The notes under the pieces: generated by a model
What the model was told of the DNA's origin: nothing
The model's database searches: none
What the model saw: only the letters and a program-made list of their open reading frames with translations
Position numbers and translations under genes: made by a program
NCBI GenBank assembly: GCA_009704065.1
Contig: WLEX01000088.1
Location: 1 to 5,493 of the forward strand
Origin: Actinomycetota bacterium
Lineage (GTDB): Bacteria; Actinomycetota; Acidimicrobiia; Acidimicrobiales; Ilumatobacteraceae
Length of the DNA stretch: 5,493 bases
Reading direction: 5' to 3'
Shown: positions 1 to 5,493 of the stretch, piece by piece
Layout of the letters: the number at the start of each line of letters is the position of its first letter
Position numbering within the stretch: position 1 is the first letter of the stretch

Positions 1-1118
1 AACGATGAAGGATTGTTCTTGAGAGCAAAGTCGGCATGCCACACGGAAATACCATTGAGAGTGACAGTGTGCTTACCGGTGTGCATGAGACCAAATGCAA
101 CATCGTCACCGCGCACAAACACAGGCAACGGGTTCTCATTACCAATATGCATGGGGAACACCGTGAACCACCATGCCGAATAATGCAGTGGTACTTCAAG
201 ATGATCGCGTACGACTTCTGATCGGTGACGCAAGTCGACTCCACGGCCCATTGCACGCAATGGATACACCGAACGGAATTCGTATTGTGAACCAGATTCA
301 AACTGCAGCCATGGCTGTTCTTCACTCAACATGGCGCCATGAATACATAGGTCTGGATCTGTTGCAAACGTGAGTAGCGAAATTGTGCGCACAATCGATT
401 CGGGTTCCAGAGAAATGTCGTCGTCCATGAGCACTATGTGAGTGCTCCAGCCGCCATCACGAAATTCCATAATCCCGCGGGCGAATCCGCCAGCACCACC
501 TAGGTTCGGGTTCGGAAGGACACGAAGTGGTGCAGTTGCCGGCACTGAAGGTTCGAGATTTCGTGCGTTATCGACCACAAGAATTTGTAAATGGCCGTGT
601 ACGGATGGCTCATTAGCTTCGAGCTCTACCAATCGGTCAATTGTCTTCAGGACATATTCCTGGCGATTGAAGGTGGTGATAGCAACGCCAAGGTGAACAT
701 TACGGACAGGTTCCGTAGACGTAGACCAGACTCCTGATGAAACAATCACATTGTCTTCGAGGGCTGTGACTGCTACGTAAAACGATTCGGCCGACAACGA
801 TCGAATATCGGCACATTCCAAAGTGGCGCATGTGTCTGACGACGCAATGACCGTGTCGGCACCATTGCTATACGCAATGAGTTCCACCATGCATTTGCCT
901 GTCACCTTCATGGTGACAGCAAGATCATTGATCGCGGTGAGTCGACTCCACCGGCCTGAGGCAAATGCTCCAAACGCTGTATCGAATGTGGCTCGTGTTC
1001 CGTTCGGAAGCTGCAAACCGTGGTCTGTTATTTGGCCCGCCTTGTGGCGTACATACAAAGAAGGTTCGGCGAATCCGGGGGCCGGTATTTGGATTCGGGC
1101 CAGGGGGTGGGCGGTCAC
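1..1118 (-). CDS. glfT2: GlfT2-like galactofuranosyltransferase, 3' end cut off by window edge
   Basis: This is a GT2-family enzyme expected to add galactofuranose from UDP-Galf to the growing cell-wall galactan at the inner face of the membrane. I translated 372 codons from a GTG at 1118-1116 with no stop before the edge. The mycobacterial protein is over 600 residues (from memory), so roughly the C-terminal 40% is missing here. Residues 1-135 match the N-terminal beta-sandwich domain, starting with an ARIQIPAPG segment. The GT-A core starts at about 141 (LGVAITTFNR) and contains NLGGAGG at 205-211, the metal-binding DDD at 232-234 (LMDDDI), WW at 316-317, the catalytic-base pair GDD at 337-339 and VWH ending at His361. 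These correspond in order to the mycobacterial DDD, WW, DD and His residues. The start fits the family N-terminus, no ATG lies in frame nearby, and no clear Shine-Dalgarno is seen. The start is 10 bases after the glf stop, as in mycobacteria. Donor and linkage specificity are inferred. Confidence 0.9.
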   Translation of the reverse strand, partial: MTAHPLARIQIPAPGFAEPSLYVRHKAGQITDHGLQLPNGTRATFDTAFGAFASGRWSRLTAINDLAVTMKVTGKCMVELIAYSNGADTVIASSDTCATLECADIRSLSAESFYVAVTALEDNVIVSSGVWSTSTEPVRNVHLGVAITTFNRQEYVLKTIDRLVELEANEPSVHGHLQILVVDNARNLEPSVPATAPLRVLPNPNLGGAGGFARGIMEFRDGGWSTHIVLMDDDISLEPESIVRTISLLTFATDPDLCIHGAMLSEEQPWLQFESGSQYEFRSVYPLRAMGRGVDLRHRSEVVRDHLEVPLHYSAWWFTVFPMHIGNENPLPVFVRGDDVAFGLMHTGKHTVTLNGISVWHADFALKNNPSS

Positions 1119-1121
1119 CCC
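1104..1121 (-). promoter_or_regulatory. GC-rich hairpin burying the glfT2 GTG start codon
   Basis: On the minus-strand transcript GGGGTG (1121-1116) can pair perfectly with CACCCC (1109-1104) across a six-base loop. The GTG start codon occupies the last three bases of the 5' arm. The glf stop lies 8 bases before the stem. No separate Shine-Dalgarno is visible, so ribosomes finishing glf may be needed to open the stem. The pairing is seen in the sequence; the coupling is inferred. Confidence 0.5.
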
Positions 1122-1128
1122 ACTAGTT

Positions 1129-2277
1129 TCACAGGGGATTGACCATGAAAGGTGGCATTTGACGAACTTCACGCCGACAGGCCAGGAACTCATCGGCGAT
1201 TTCAAGGGCTTCTTTGATGGTGACATCCATATCGAGGTACCGATAGGTGCCTAAACGCCCCATAAAAGTAACGCCAGTGGCCTTCTGAGCAGCTTCCACG
1301 TACTGAAGAAGCTGTTCCTTCTCACGTACCTGACGGATGGGGTAATACGCAATATCCCCAGGTTCGGCAAGGCGGCTGTACTCGGTGTAGGTGATAGTTC
1401 CCTCATGAGACTCCCACGGTGCAAAGTGCTTGTGCTCCGTGATTCGGGTGTAGGGCACATCGACATCGCAGTAGTTCATCACGGGACATCCCTGAAAGTC
1501 GCCCGTTGTTTCTTCTTCCACAAAATCGAGAGTGCGATACCCAAGCATGCCGAACTCACCAGCGAAATATTCATCGATAGGGCCCGACCAAAAAACATGC
1601 TCGGCTTCGGCGAGATCTGCAGGAGTGACCACGCGATTCAATGTGACCTCAATGAGTGGATGATCGAGCAACGCTTCCACGATGGGTGTGTATCCATCTC
1701 GAGGAATGGCTTGATACGGATGATTGAAGTAGCTGTCTTCGTATGAAAAACGCACAGGAAGCCGAGCCAAAATTGAAGCAGGCAATTCGGTAGGTGAAAC
1801 GCCCCACTGCTTTTGTGTGTACCCCTTGAAAAATGCCTCGTACAGGTCACGACCAACAAACTTAAGCGCTTGATCTTCAAAGCTGACCGGCGTATCGATA
1901 CTTGCGTCCCCGCGCTCAGCAATAAAAGCAGCAGCTTCAGTGGGAGACATGGTGGCATCGAAAAATTGGTTAATGGTGTGCAAGTTGACTGGCAACGAAT
2001 ACACGTGACCACCCGAAGTGGCCTTTACGCGGTGGTTATAAGGAACCATGTCGCCATAGCGATTGATGTATTCCCACACCCTCTCATCACCCGTATGGAA
2101 AATATGCGGCCCGTACACGTGCACCATGACGCCATTGTCACGCCGTTCAGTGTGTGCATTGCCCGCAACGTGTGAGCGGCCGTCGACCACCCATGTTGCA
2201 ATGCCTGCTTCTGCTAATTCACGAGCTATCACCGCGCCAGAAAATCCGGCTCCGACAATGACGATTGATGCTGTCAC
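1129..2277 (-). CDS. glf: UDP-galactopyranose mutase
   Basis: This FAD-dependent cytoplasmic enzyme converts UDP-galactopyranose to UDP-galactofuranose, the donor for galactan synthesis. The 382-residue length fits the family (about 370-400). The N-terminal dinucleotide fold has GAGFSG at 9-14 and Asp32 at the end of the second strand. HVYGPHIFHT lies at 53-62 and KGYTQKQWG at 151-159. The mobile-loop arginine is Arg172 in RLPVRF, followed by FNHPYQAIPRDGY. The substrate arginine is Arg278 in TRITEHK, with YYPIRQ at 311-316 and the FAD-contacting GRLGTYRYLDMD at 340-351. All match the E. coli and Klebsiella enzymes, so it should be active. The start is GTG. An in-frame TAA lies two codons upstream and no other start precedes the FAD motif. 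The TAAGG at 2279-2283 is only one base from the GTG, too close for a normal ribosome site, so translation may be coupled to the gene before it. The next gene uses its product. Confidence 0.97.
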   Translation of the reverse strand: MTASIVIVGAGFSGAVIARELAEAGIATWVVDGRSHVAGNAHTERRDNGVMVHVYGPHIFHTGDERVWEYINRYGDMVPYNHRVKATSGGHVYSLPVNLHTINQFFDATMSPTEAAAFIAERGDASIDTPVSFEDQALKFVGRDLYEAFFKGYTQKQWGVSPTELPASILARLPVRFSYEDSYFNHPYQAIPRDGYTPIVEALLDHPLIEVTLNRVVTPADLAEAEHVFWSGPIDEYFAGEFGMLGYRTLDFVEEETTGDFQGCPVMNYCDVDVPYTRITEHKHFAPWESHEGTITYTEYSRLAEPGDIAYYPIRQVREKEQLLQYVEAAQKATGVTFMGRLGTYRYLDMDVTIKEALEIADEFLACRREVRQMPPFMVNPL

Positions 2278-2288
2278 GCCTTAGACGC

Positions 2289-2311
2289 TAGTGGCTTGGC
2301 AATTAGTGGCT
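2289..2311 (-). repeat. 8-base direct repeat giving tandem in-frame stops
   Basis: On the minus strand AGCCACTA occurs twice, 15 bases apart, at 2311-2304 and 2296-2289. The first copy encodes the last Ser-His of the rhodanese-E1 protein and runs into its TAA. The second is in the same frame and would read Ser-His-TAG. It may be the trace of a small duplication at the gene end, or chance. Confidence 0.45.
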
Positions 2312-3469
2312 GAGCCATGGTGCGCATAAACCATCGAGATCGCGCACTTCAATGCGGTCGCGATTTTCGTATGTGACCAAGTTCTTTGGATCAGCACGTA
2401 ATTTGAACACGCGAAATGACATCTCTGTGGTGTCGATGGTAAGAATGCGGCCAATTAATGGGTCGCCAAGACCAAGGATGACTTTGATGGTTTCGAGCGC
2501 CTGGATAGAGCCAACAATTCCGGGCAACACACCAAGCACACCAGCTTCGGCACACGATGGTGCGAACTCTGCTGGTGGCGGCTCTGGAACCATGTCGCGA
2601 TACGTAGGGCCTTCTTTCGGATGAAAGACAGACACCATTCCTTCGAAACGGAAAATGCTTCCGTGCACAACAGGAATTCCCAATTTCACACTGGCATCGT
2701 TCAACAAGTAGCGACTAGGAAAGTTGTCGGCTCCGTCAACTACAACGTCGTAGCCAGTCATGATTTCCATAATGTTTTCAGCCGTAAGTCGCACGTCGTA
2801 TGTGTTTACTTTGACATCGGGGTTCAGTTTTGCAATGGTCATACGCGCAGATTCAACTTTGCGCTCACCAATGCGATCCATGTTGTGCAAAATTTGGCGT
2901 TGCAAGTTCGATGCATCGACTTCGTCCATATCGACAATGCCAATAGTGCCTACACCTGCCGCAGCAAGGTACAACGCTGCTGGTGAACCAAGGCCGCCAG
3001 CACCCAACATCAAGACTTTTGCACCCAACAATTTGGCTTGGCCTTCGATGCCTACTTCCGGAAGGAGCAAATGGCGCTGATAGCGATTGCGCTGATCGGG
3101 GGTCAAAGTGACAGGTTGCTTCCAAGCACGACCTTCGTCTTTCCACTTGCCAAAACCACCGGCCATCGACAACACATTGGTGTAGCCCAACTCTTGCAAT
3201 GTGCGTGCAGCAAACGCACTGCGCACGCCGCCGGCGCAATACACCACGATCTCTTGATCACGATCAAGGGCACGGCCTTCGATTTGTGCCTCTAAATGAC
3301 CACGGGGAATGTGCAAAACGTTCGGCAATGCCCCTTGTTCGAATTCATCGGGTTCACGCACGTCGAGAACAAGAACGTCGCCAGCTTCGATGCGCTTTTC
3401 AGCGTCGGCTGTATCGATTTCGATGATCTGGGACTTTGCCTCTGCAAGAAGGTCACGGAATGTTGCCAT
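2303..3469 (-). CDS. moeB: Rhodanese-E1 fusion: MoeB/MoeZ/ThiF-family sulfur-carrier adenylyltransferase
   Basis: The protein should adenylate the C-terminal Gly-Gly of a ubiquitin-like sulfur carrier (MoaD, ThiS or CysO type) and pass sulfur to it from a rhodanese persulfide. It has 388 residues from the ATG at 3469. Residues 14-120 are a rhodanese domain with DVREPDEF at 36-43 and the active loop CAGGVR, where Cys78 is the persulfide residue. Residues 123-388 are the E1 domain, with RYQRHLLLPEVG, the ATP loop GAGGLGS at 156-162, the SNLQRQ arginine motif, DGADN at 245-249, and PSCAEAGVLG with Cys306 at the MoeB catalytic-type position. Both zinc CxxC pairs of E. coli MoeB are missing; the first is replaced by TYRD, as I recall for actinobacterial MoeZ. 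MoeZ normally has rhodanese at the C-terminus; here it is at the N-terminus. A TTG two codons upstream (3475) is possible, but GTAGGG at 3478-3483 sits 8 bases from the ATG. No moa or thi genes are nearby, so molybdopterin, thiamine or cysteine use is undecided. Confidence 0.9.
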   Translation of the reverse strand: MATFRDLLAEAKSQIIEIDTADAEKRIEAGDVLVLDVREPDEFEQGALPNVLHIPRGHLEAQIEGRALDRDQEIVVYCAGGVRSAFAARTLQELGYTNVLSMAGGFGKWKDEGRAWKQPVTLTPDQRNRYQRHLLLPEVGIEGQAKLLGAKVLMLGAGGLGSPAALYLAAAGVGTIGIVDMDEVDASNLQRQILHNMDRIGERKVESARMTIAKLNPDVKVNTYDVRLTAENIMEIMTGYDVVVDGADNFPSRYLLNDASVKLGIPVVHGSIFRFEGMVSVFHPKEGPTYRDMVPEPPPAEFAPSCAEAGVLGVLPGIVGSIQALETIKVILGLGDPLIGRILTIDTTEMSFRVFKLRADPKNLVTYENRDRIEVRDLDGLCAPWLSH

Positions 3470-3477
3470 GACCAAAA

Positions 3478-3483
3478 CCCTAC
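3478..3483 (-). promoter_or_regulatory. Shine-Dalgarno-like GTAGGG before the rhodanese-E1 gene
   Basis: On the minus strand GTAGGG ends 8 bases before the ATG at 3469, in the 17-base gap after the sirtuin stop. The in-frame TTG at 3475 would be only two bases away, so this site supports the ATG. Confidence 0.5.
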
Positions 3484-3486
3484 CAA

Positions 3487-4272
3487 CTAAGTCGGGAATC
3501 CAGCACGGGCCACAACTGCCTGCAGAATGGGGGTAATACTCCCCTGCACCAGCGCATGTGCGTACTTGTCCATTGCCGTTTCGGTGCCGTTGATAATCAC
3601 AACGCGGGCTCCGCTTGCTTTAGCTCGCGGCACCACTTGATTCGCTGGGCCCACCGACAAAGTGGAACCAATAGCAAGGAGCACATCGCACTGCTCGGCT
3701 TCAGCAAATGCACGATCGATGACTTCAGGCACCAACGCTTGCTCAAACAAAATGGCGTCGCTTTTTACAACCCCACCGCACAGTTCACAATGCGGATCAG
3801 GGTCACCAGCGATGACTCGCTCGATGTATTCACCCATGGGACGGCGATCGTTGCATTCCCAACAACGTCCGAAACGAATGGTGCCATGCACTTCCACCAC
3901 ATTGTGTTCCACAATCCCAGATGCTTGATGTAGCCCATCGACATTTTGAGTAATTACTGCAGACAATGTGCCGGCATTTTGCATGGCAACAAGTGCTCGG
4001 TGACCATCATTAGGTTGAGCAGTACCGTTGAAGTTACGCACACGCCCTTCCCATGCCACTTTGCGCACTTCGGGATCACGTAAGTAATAACTCAAGGTAG
4101 AAGTTTTTTCAGCCAAAGGATTTGTTGTCCATAATCCGTTCGGTCCACGAAAATCAGGAATACCTGAATCGGTAGAAATACCCGCTCCCGTGAAAGCAAC
4201 GATGCGTCGCGCTTTTGCCAACCACTCGCCTACTTCATCGATCAGATTCTCATCGAAATTATTTTCATTCAT
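3487..4272 (-). CDS. Sirtuin, NAD-dependent protein deacylase (Sir2/CobB family)
   Basis: Sirtuins remove acetyl or other acyl groups from lysines using NAD+, releasing nicotinamide and O-acyl-ADP-ribose. The protein has 261 residues from the ATG at 4272, a normal bacterial length. It shows GAGIS at 29-33, PDFRG at 39-43, TQNVDGLH at 108-115, the catalytic His129 in VHG, zinc cysteines Cys137/Cys140 and Cys162/Cys165, and the NAD-binding GSTLSVGPA at 202-210, so it looks intact. After the zinc site it reads KSDAILF, not the more common KPDVVFF type, so acyl preference cannot be read off. An open frame extends 27 codons further up (to 4353) but runs across the divergent gene's ribosome site and adds an unrelated leader. 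Residue 1 at 4272 leaves the usual short lead-in before GAGIS. No good Shine-Dalgarno is seen at this start; AAGG at 4287-4290 is 14 bases away. It is first in the minus-strand run, 17 bases before the E1 gene. Confidence 0.95.
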   Translation of the reverse strand: MNENNFDENLIDEVGEWLAKARRIVAFTGAGISTDSGIPDFRGPNGLWTTNPLAEKTSTLSYYLRDPEVRKVAWEGRVRNFNGTAQPNDGHRALVAMQNAGTLSAVITQNVDGLHQASGIVEHNVVEVHGTIRFGRCWECNDRRPMGEYIERVIAGDPDPHCELCGGVVKSDAILFEQALVPEVIDRAFAEAEQCDVLLAIGSTLSVGPANQVVPRAKASGARVVIINGTETAMDKYAHALVQGSITPILQAVVARAGFPT

Positions 4273-4334
4273 TGACCAACATTGTGCCTTAGATGCACAC
4301 ATTGAGAGAACCACACCACATTGGAGGAACAATG
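4270..4334. promoter_or_regulatory. Divergent intergenic region with phased CATTG motifs
   Basis: The sirtuin gene and the plus-strand gene diverge from 4273-4331, so both promoters must lie here or inside the gene starts. CATTG occurs at 4270, 4280, 4300 and 4319, and its reverse complement CAATG at 4330. The intervals are 10, 20, 19 and 11 bases, close to whole turns of the helix. Three copies share the longer form ACATTG. The first copy overlaps the sirtuin start codon and the last overlaps the plus-strand start codon. A TTGACC at 4272-4277 resembles a -35 box, but nothing like a -10 box follows at the right distance, so I name no promoter. An operator role is inferred from the spacing only. 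Confidence 0.4.
4323..4328 (+). promoter_or_regulatory. Strong Shine-Dalgarno (GGAGGA) fixing the start at 4332
   Basis: GGAGGA lies three bases before the ATG at 4332, and its GGAGG core ends four bases before it. This is the clearest ribosome site in the window. It selects 4332 over the in-frame ATG at 4293, which has no such site and would add 13 residues of no recognisable character. Confidence 0.8.
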
Positions 4335-4787
4335 ACCACCGAATCCACGCCACTACTGAGCAGCACTATCGATGTGATGCCATGGAGCGACCCCACCGTC
4401 GAACGACGCGGCTATCCCATCGGCGACCCATATATCGAAATGTTCTGGTTGCCAGTCCTCGGTCCTACTGCCACATGGCTACTGCGTCGCTTAGCAACTG
4501 GGCTCGACCATGAACCACAGGGCTACACCGTTCATATGGAAGACCTCGCTCGCGCTATTGGGGTGTCGTATACCCATGGTCGTCATAATCCGTTTGCACG
4601 CGCTCTTCAACGGTGCGTCATGTTTGGTGTTGCCCAACAAATTTCGGTGATTCCCCACACCACGCTTGCTGTACGCACGGTGCTCCCCGCACTCTCACAC
4701 CGCCACATCATGAGGTTGCCTGAACAGTTACAAATTGCACACGCCGACTGGAACAGTATTCAACAGGTGACCCACGCCGTAGCGTAA
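4332..4787 (+). CDS. Conserved hypothetical protein with winged-helix-like core
   Basis: I cannot name this 151-residue protein. Its sequence resembles, from memory, an uncharacterised family common in actinobacteria with the pattern FWLPVLGPTATWLLRRLA. After a polar N-terminus with WSDPTVERRG (18-27), residues 42-58 look like a first helix, 69-76 (MEDLARAI) and 86-97 like the two helices of a helix-turn-helix, and 100-117 like the hairpin of a wing. A further helical stretch follows (119-140), with an RLPEQLQ motif. The segment GRHNPFARALQRC is the most family-like part and has the basic character of a recognition helix. No signal peptide, membrane segment or metal motif is seen. It opens the plus-strand run, ends 7 bases before the hydrolase gene and faces the phased CATTG motifs. 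DNA binding is a prediction from secondary-structure pattern only. Confidence 0.8.
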   Translation: MTTESTPLLSSTIDVMPWSDPTVERRGYPIGDPYIEMFWLPVLGPTATWLLRRLATGLDHEPQGYTVHMEDLARAIGVSYTHGRHNPFARALQRCVMFGVAQQISVIPHTTLAVRTVLPALSHRHIMRLPEQLQIAHADWNSIQQVTHAVA

Positions 4788-4790
4788 AGG
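4786..4790 (+). promoter_or_regulatory. Shine-Dalgarno AAAGG overlapping the upstream stop codon
   Basis: AAAGG begins inside the TAA stop of the preceding gene (4785-4787) and ends four bases before the ATG at 4795. It favours ATG 4795 over the GTG at 4792, which would leave a one-base gap. The overlap suggests translational coupling of the two plus-strand genes. Confidence 0.6.
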
Positions 4791-4794
4791 TGTG

Positions 4795-5493
4795 ATGTCA
4801 CGCACAGTCGCCCGAATAACCACTGCCGTTGTTGTTGGTCTCTGTGCTGTACTGCCCACGTCATCACCCACCGCTCATGCTCAAAAGAAAACTGCAACAG
4901 TGCTCATTGTGGGCGACTCTGTCGCATCTGTATTGCAATGGGCGCCAGCTGCAATGGTGCCACTGTGGAAAAGTCAGTACAACGTCATTCTTGAAACGTG
5001 GGGTTGCCAGAAACTGGTCGACCCCGGATGTAAGCCGCCTGCTACACCGAGTGCTTTAGATCGCATCAAGCAGCACAAAAAAGACAACATTGATGTGGTG
5101 ATTATTGCATCTGGCAATAACGACACTGGGCCCGAATATCTACGTAAGGCGATTCGTACTATTGCCAGCCAGGTGAAGAAGCAAGGTGCCAGCCTCATGT
5201 GGATCACGTACCGAGAAAATGGCGGCGTATTATTCAAGAACCGCACTTTTAACCCAGTTGTGAAAGCGGAGATGAAACGAGCCCATGGCACAGTTTTTGA
5301 TTGGAACGCCATCTCTCGACGCAACAAGCACTGGTTTACTGGCGACTCGGTGCATATGAATGGTGTTGGCGGGTATCACTTTGCCATCAACATCAAAAAG
5401 GCACTCAACGTTTACTTTGGTCAAGCGACGCCGTCCACCACCACCAGCACCACCACTGTTGCCACAACAACCCCTAGCACCATCGCGGAGTAA
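4795..5493 (+). CDS. Secreted SGNH/GDSL-type hydrolase with Thr-rich C-terminal tail
   Basis: This 232-residue protein looks like an exported esterase or acyl hydrolase; its substrate is unknown. Residues 1-29 form a signal peptide: a basic start (SRTVAR), a hydrophobic stretch at 8-20, and an AHA site for cleavage after Ala29. The SGNH blocks are in order: block I GDSV at 40-43 with nucleophile Ser42, block II around Gly70 (TWGC), block III GNND at 107-110 with Asn109, and block V GDSVH at 183-187 giving Asp184 and His187. The full catalytic set is therefore present. Cys71 and Cys79 could form a disulfide outside the cell. Residues about 211-229 are a low-complexity Thr/Ser/Pro tail (TPSTTTSTTT and on) that may be a wall-spanning or glycosylated linker. 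There is no sorting motif or C-terminal membrane helix, and the TAA stop is the last three bases of the window. A role in trimming acyl groups from wall polysaccharide is possible but unproven. Confidence 0.88.
   Translation: MSRTVARITTAVVVGLCAVLPTSSPTAHAQKKTATVLIVGDSVASVLQWAPAAMVPLWKSQYNVILETWGCQKLVDPGCKPPATPSALDRIKQHKKDNIDVVIIASGNNDTGPEYLRKAIRTIASQVKKQGASLMWITYRENGGVLFKNRTFNPVVKAEMKRAHGTVFDWNAISRRNKHWFTGDSVHMNGVGGYHFAINIKKALNVYFGQATPSTTTSTTTVATTTPSTIAE

Noticed and set aside
36..696. Three small plus-strand open frames
   Set aside because: They overlap the GlfT2 catalytic core on the opposite strand and are Arg/Pro/Ser-rich or featureless, as expected of antisense frames.
823..1254. 143-codon plus-strand open frame
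   Set aside because: It lies opposite the N-terminal part of the glfT2-like gene and the end of glf, both of which carry clear family motifs; its own translation resembles nothing and has no ribosome site.
4272..4300. Possible sigma-70 promoter starting with TTGACC
   Set aside because: No -10-like hexamer follows at 16-18 bases; the nearest candidate, TTAGAT, is only 11 bases away.
4293..4331. Longer start for the winged-helix-like protein
   Set aside because: GGAGGA directly before 4332 marks that ATG, and the added residues would translate the ribosome site itself.
4273..4353. 27-residue N-terminal extension of the sirtuin
   Set aside because: It crosses the divergent gene's Shine-Dalgarno and start codon, and the ATG at 4272 already gives a normal sirtuin N-terminus.
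4974..5424. Minus-strand open frames opposite the SGNH gene
   Set aside because: The plus strand carries a signal peptide and all SGNH motifs in one frame; the antisense frames show no recognisable features.
5429..5480. ACC-rich run near the right edge considered as a tandem DNA repeat
   Set aside because: It is the coding sequence of the Thr-rich tail, with irregular codons and no fixed repeat unit.

Overview
This window is fully coding bacterial DNA. By eye its base composition is close to 50% GC. The genes point to an actinobacterium: a UDP-galactopyranose mutase gene (glf) sits directly upstream of a GlfT2-type galactofuranosyltransferase gene, the pair that builds cell-wall galactan in mycobacteria. 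Other hints are a MoeZ-like E1 protein carrying the TYRD loop variant instead of zinc-binding cysteines, frequent GTG starts, and a secreted protein ending in a Thr/Ser-rich tail. A moderate-GC lineage such as the Acidimicrobiia or freshwater actinobacteria is my inference, not something the sequence proves.

Layout: on the minus strand, read right to left from about 4272, four genes follow one another with gaps of only 17, 25 and 10 bases, so they look like one operon. They are a sirtuin (NAD-dependent protein deacylase), a rhodanese-E1 fusion of the MoeB/ThiF family, glf, and a glfT2-like gene that runs off the left edge. On the plus strand, from 4332 to the right edge, two genes are separated by 7 bases: a small conserved protein with a winged-helix-like core, and a secreted SGNH-type hydrolase that ends exactly at the window edge. 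The two groups are divergent and share a 59-base region at 4273-4331 that carries evenly spaced CATTG motifs.

How the genes work together: Glf makes UDP-galactofuranose, which the GlfT2-like enzyme should polymerise into galactan. The sirtuin and the sulfur-carrier-activating E1 protein have no obvious step in that pathway and may simply share the transcript. The winged-helix-like protein is a plausible, unproven regulator of the divergent region. No RNA genes, insertion sequences, CRISPR arrays, phage genes or convincing terminators are visible, and no stretch over 300 bases lacks a gene. The most unusual points are the inverted domain order of the rhodanese-E1 protein, a GC-rich hairpin that buries the glfT2 start codon, and the phased CATTG motifs.
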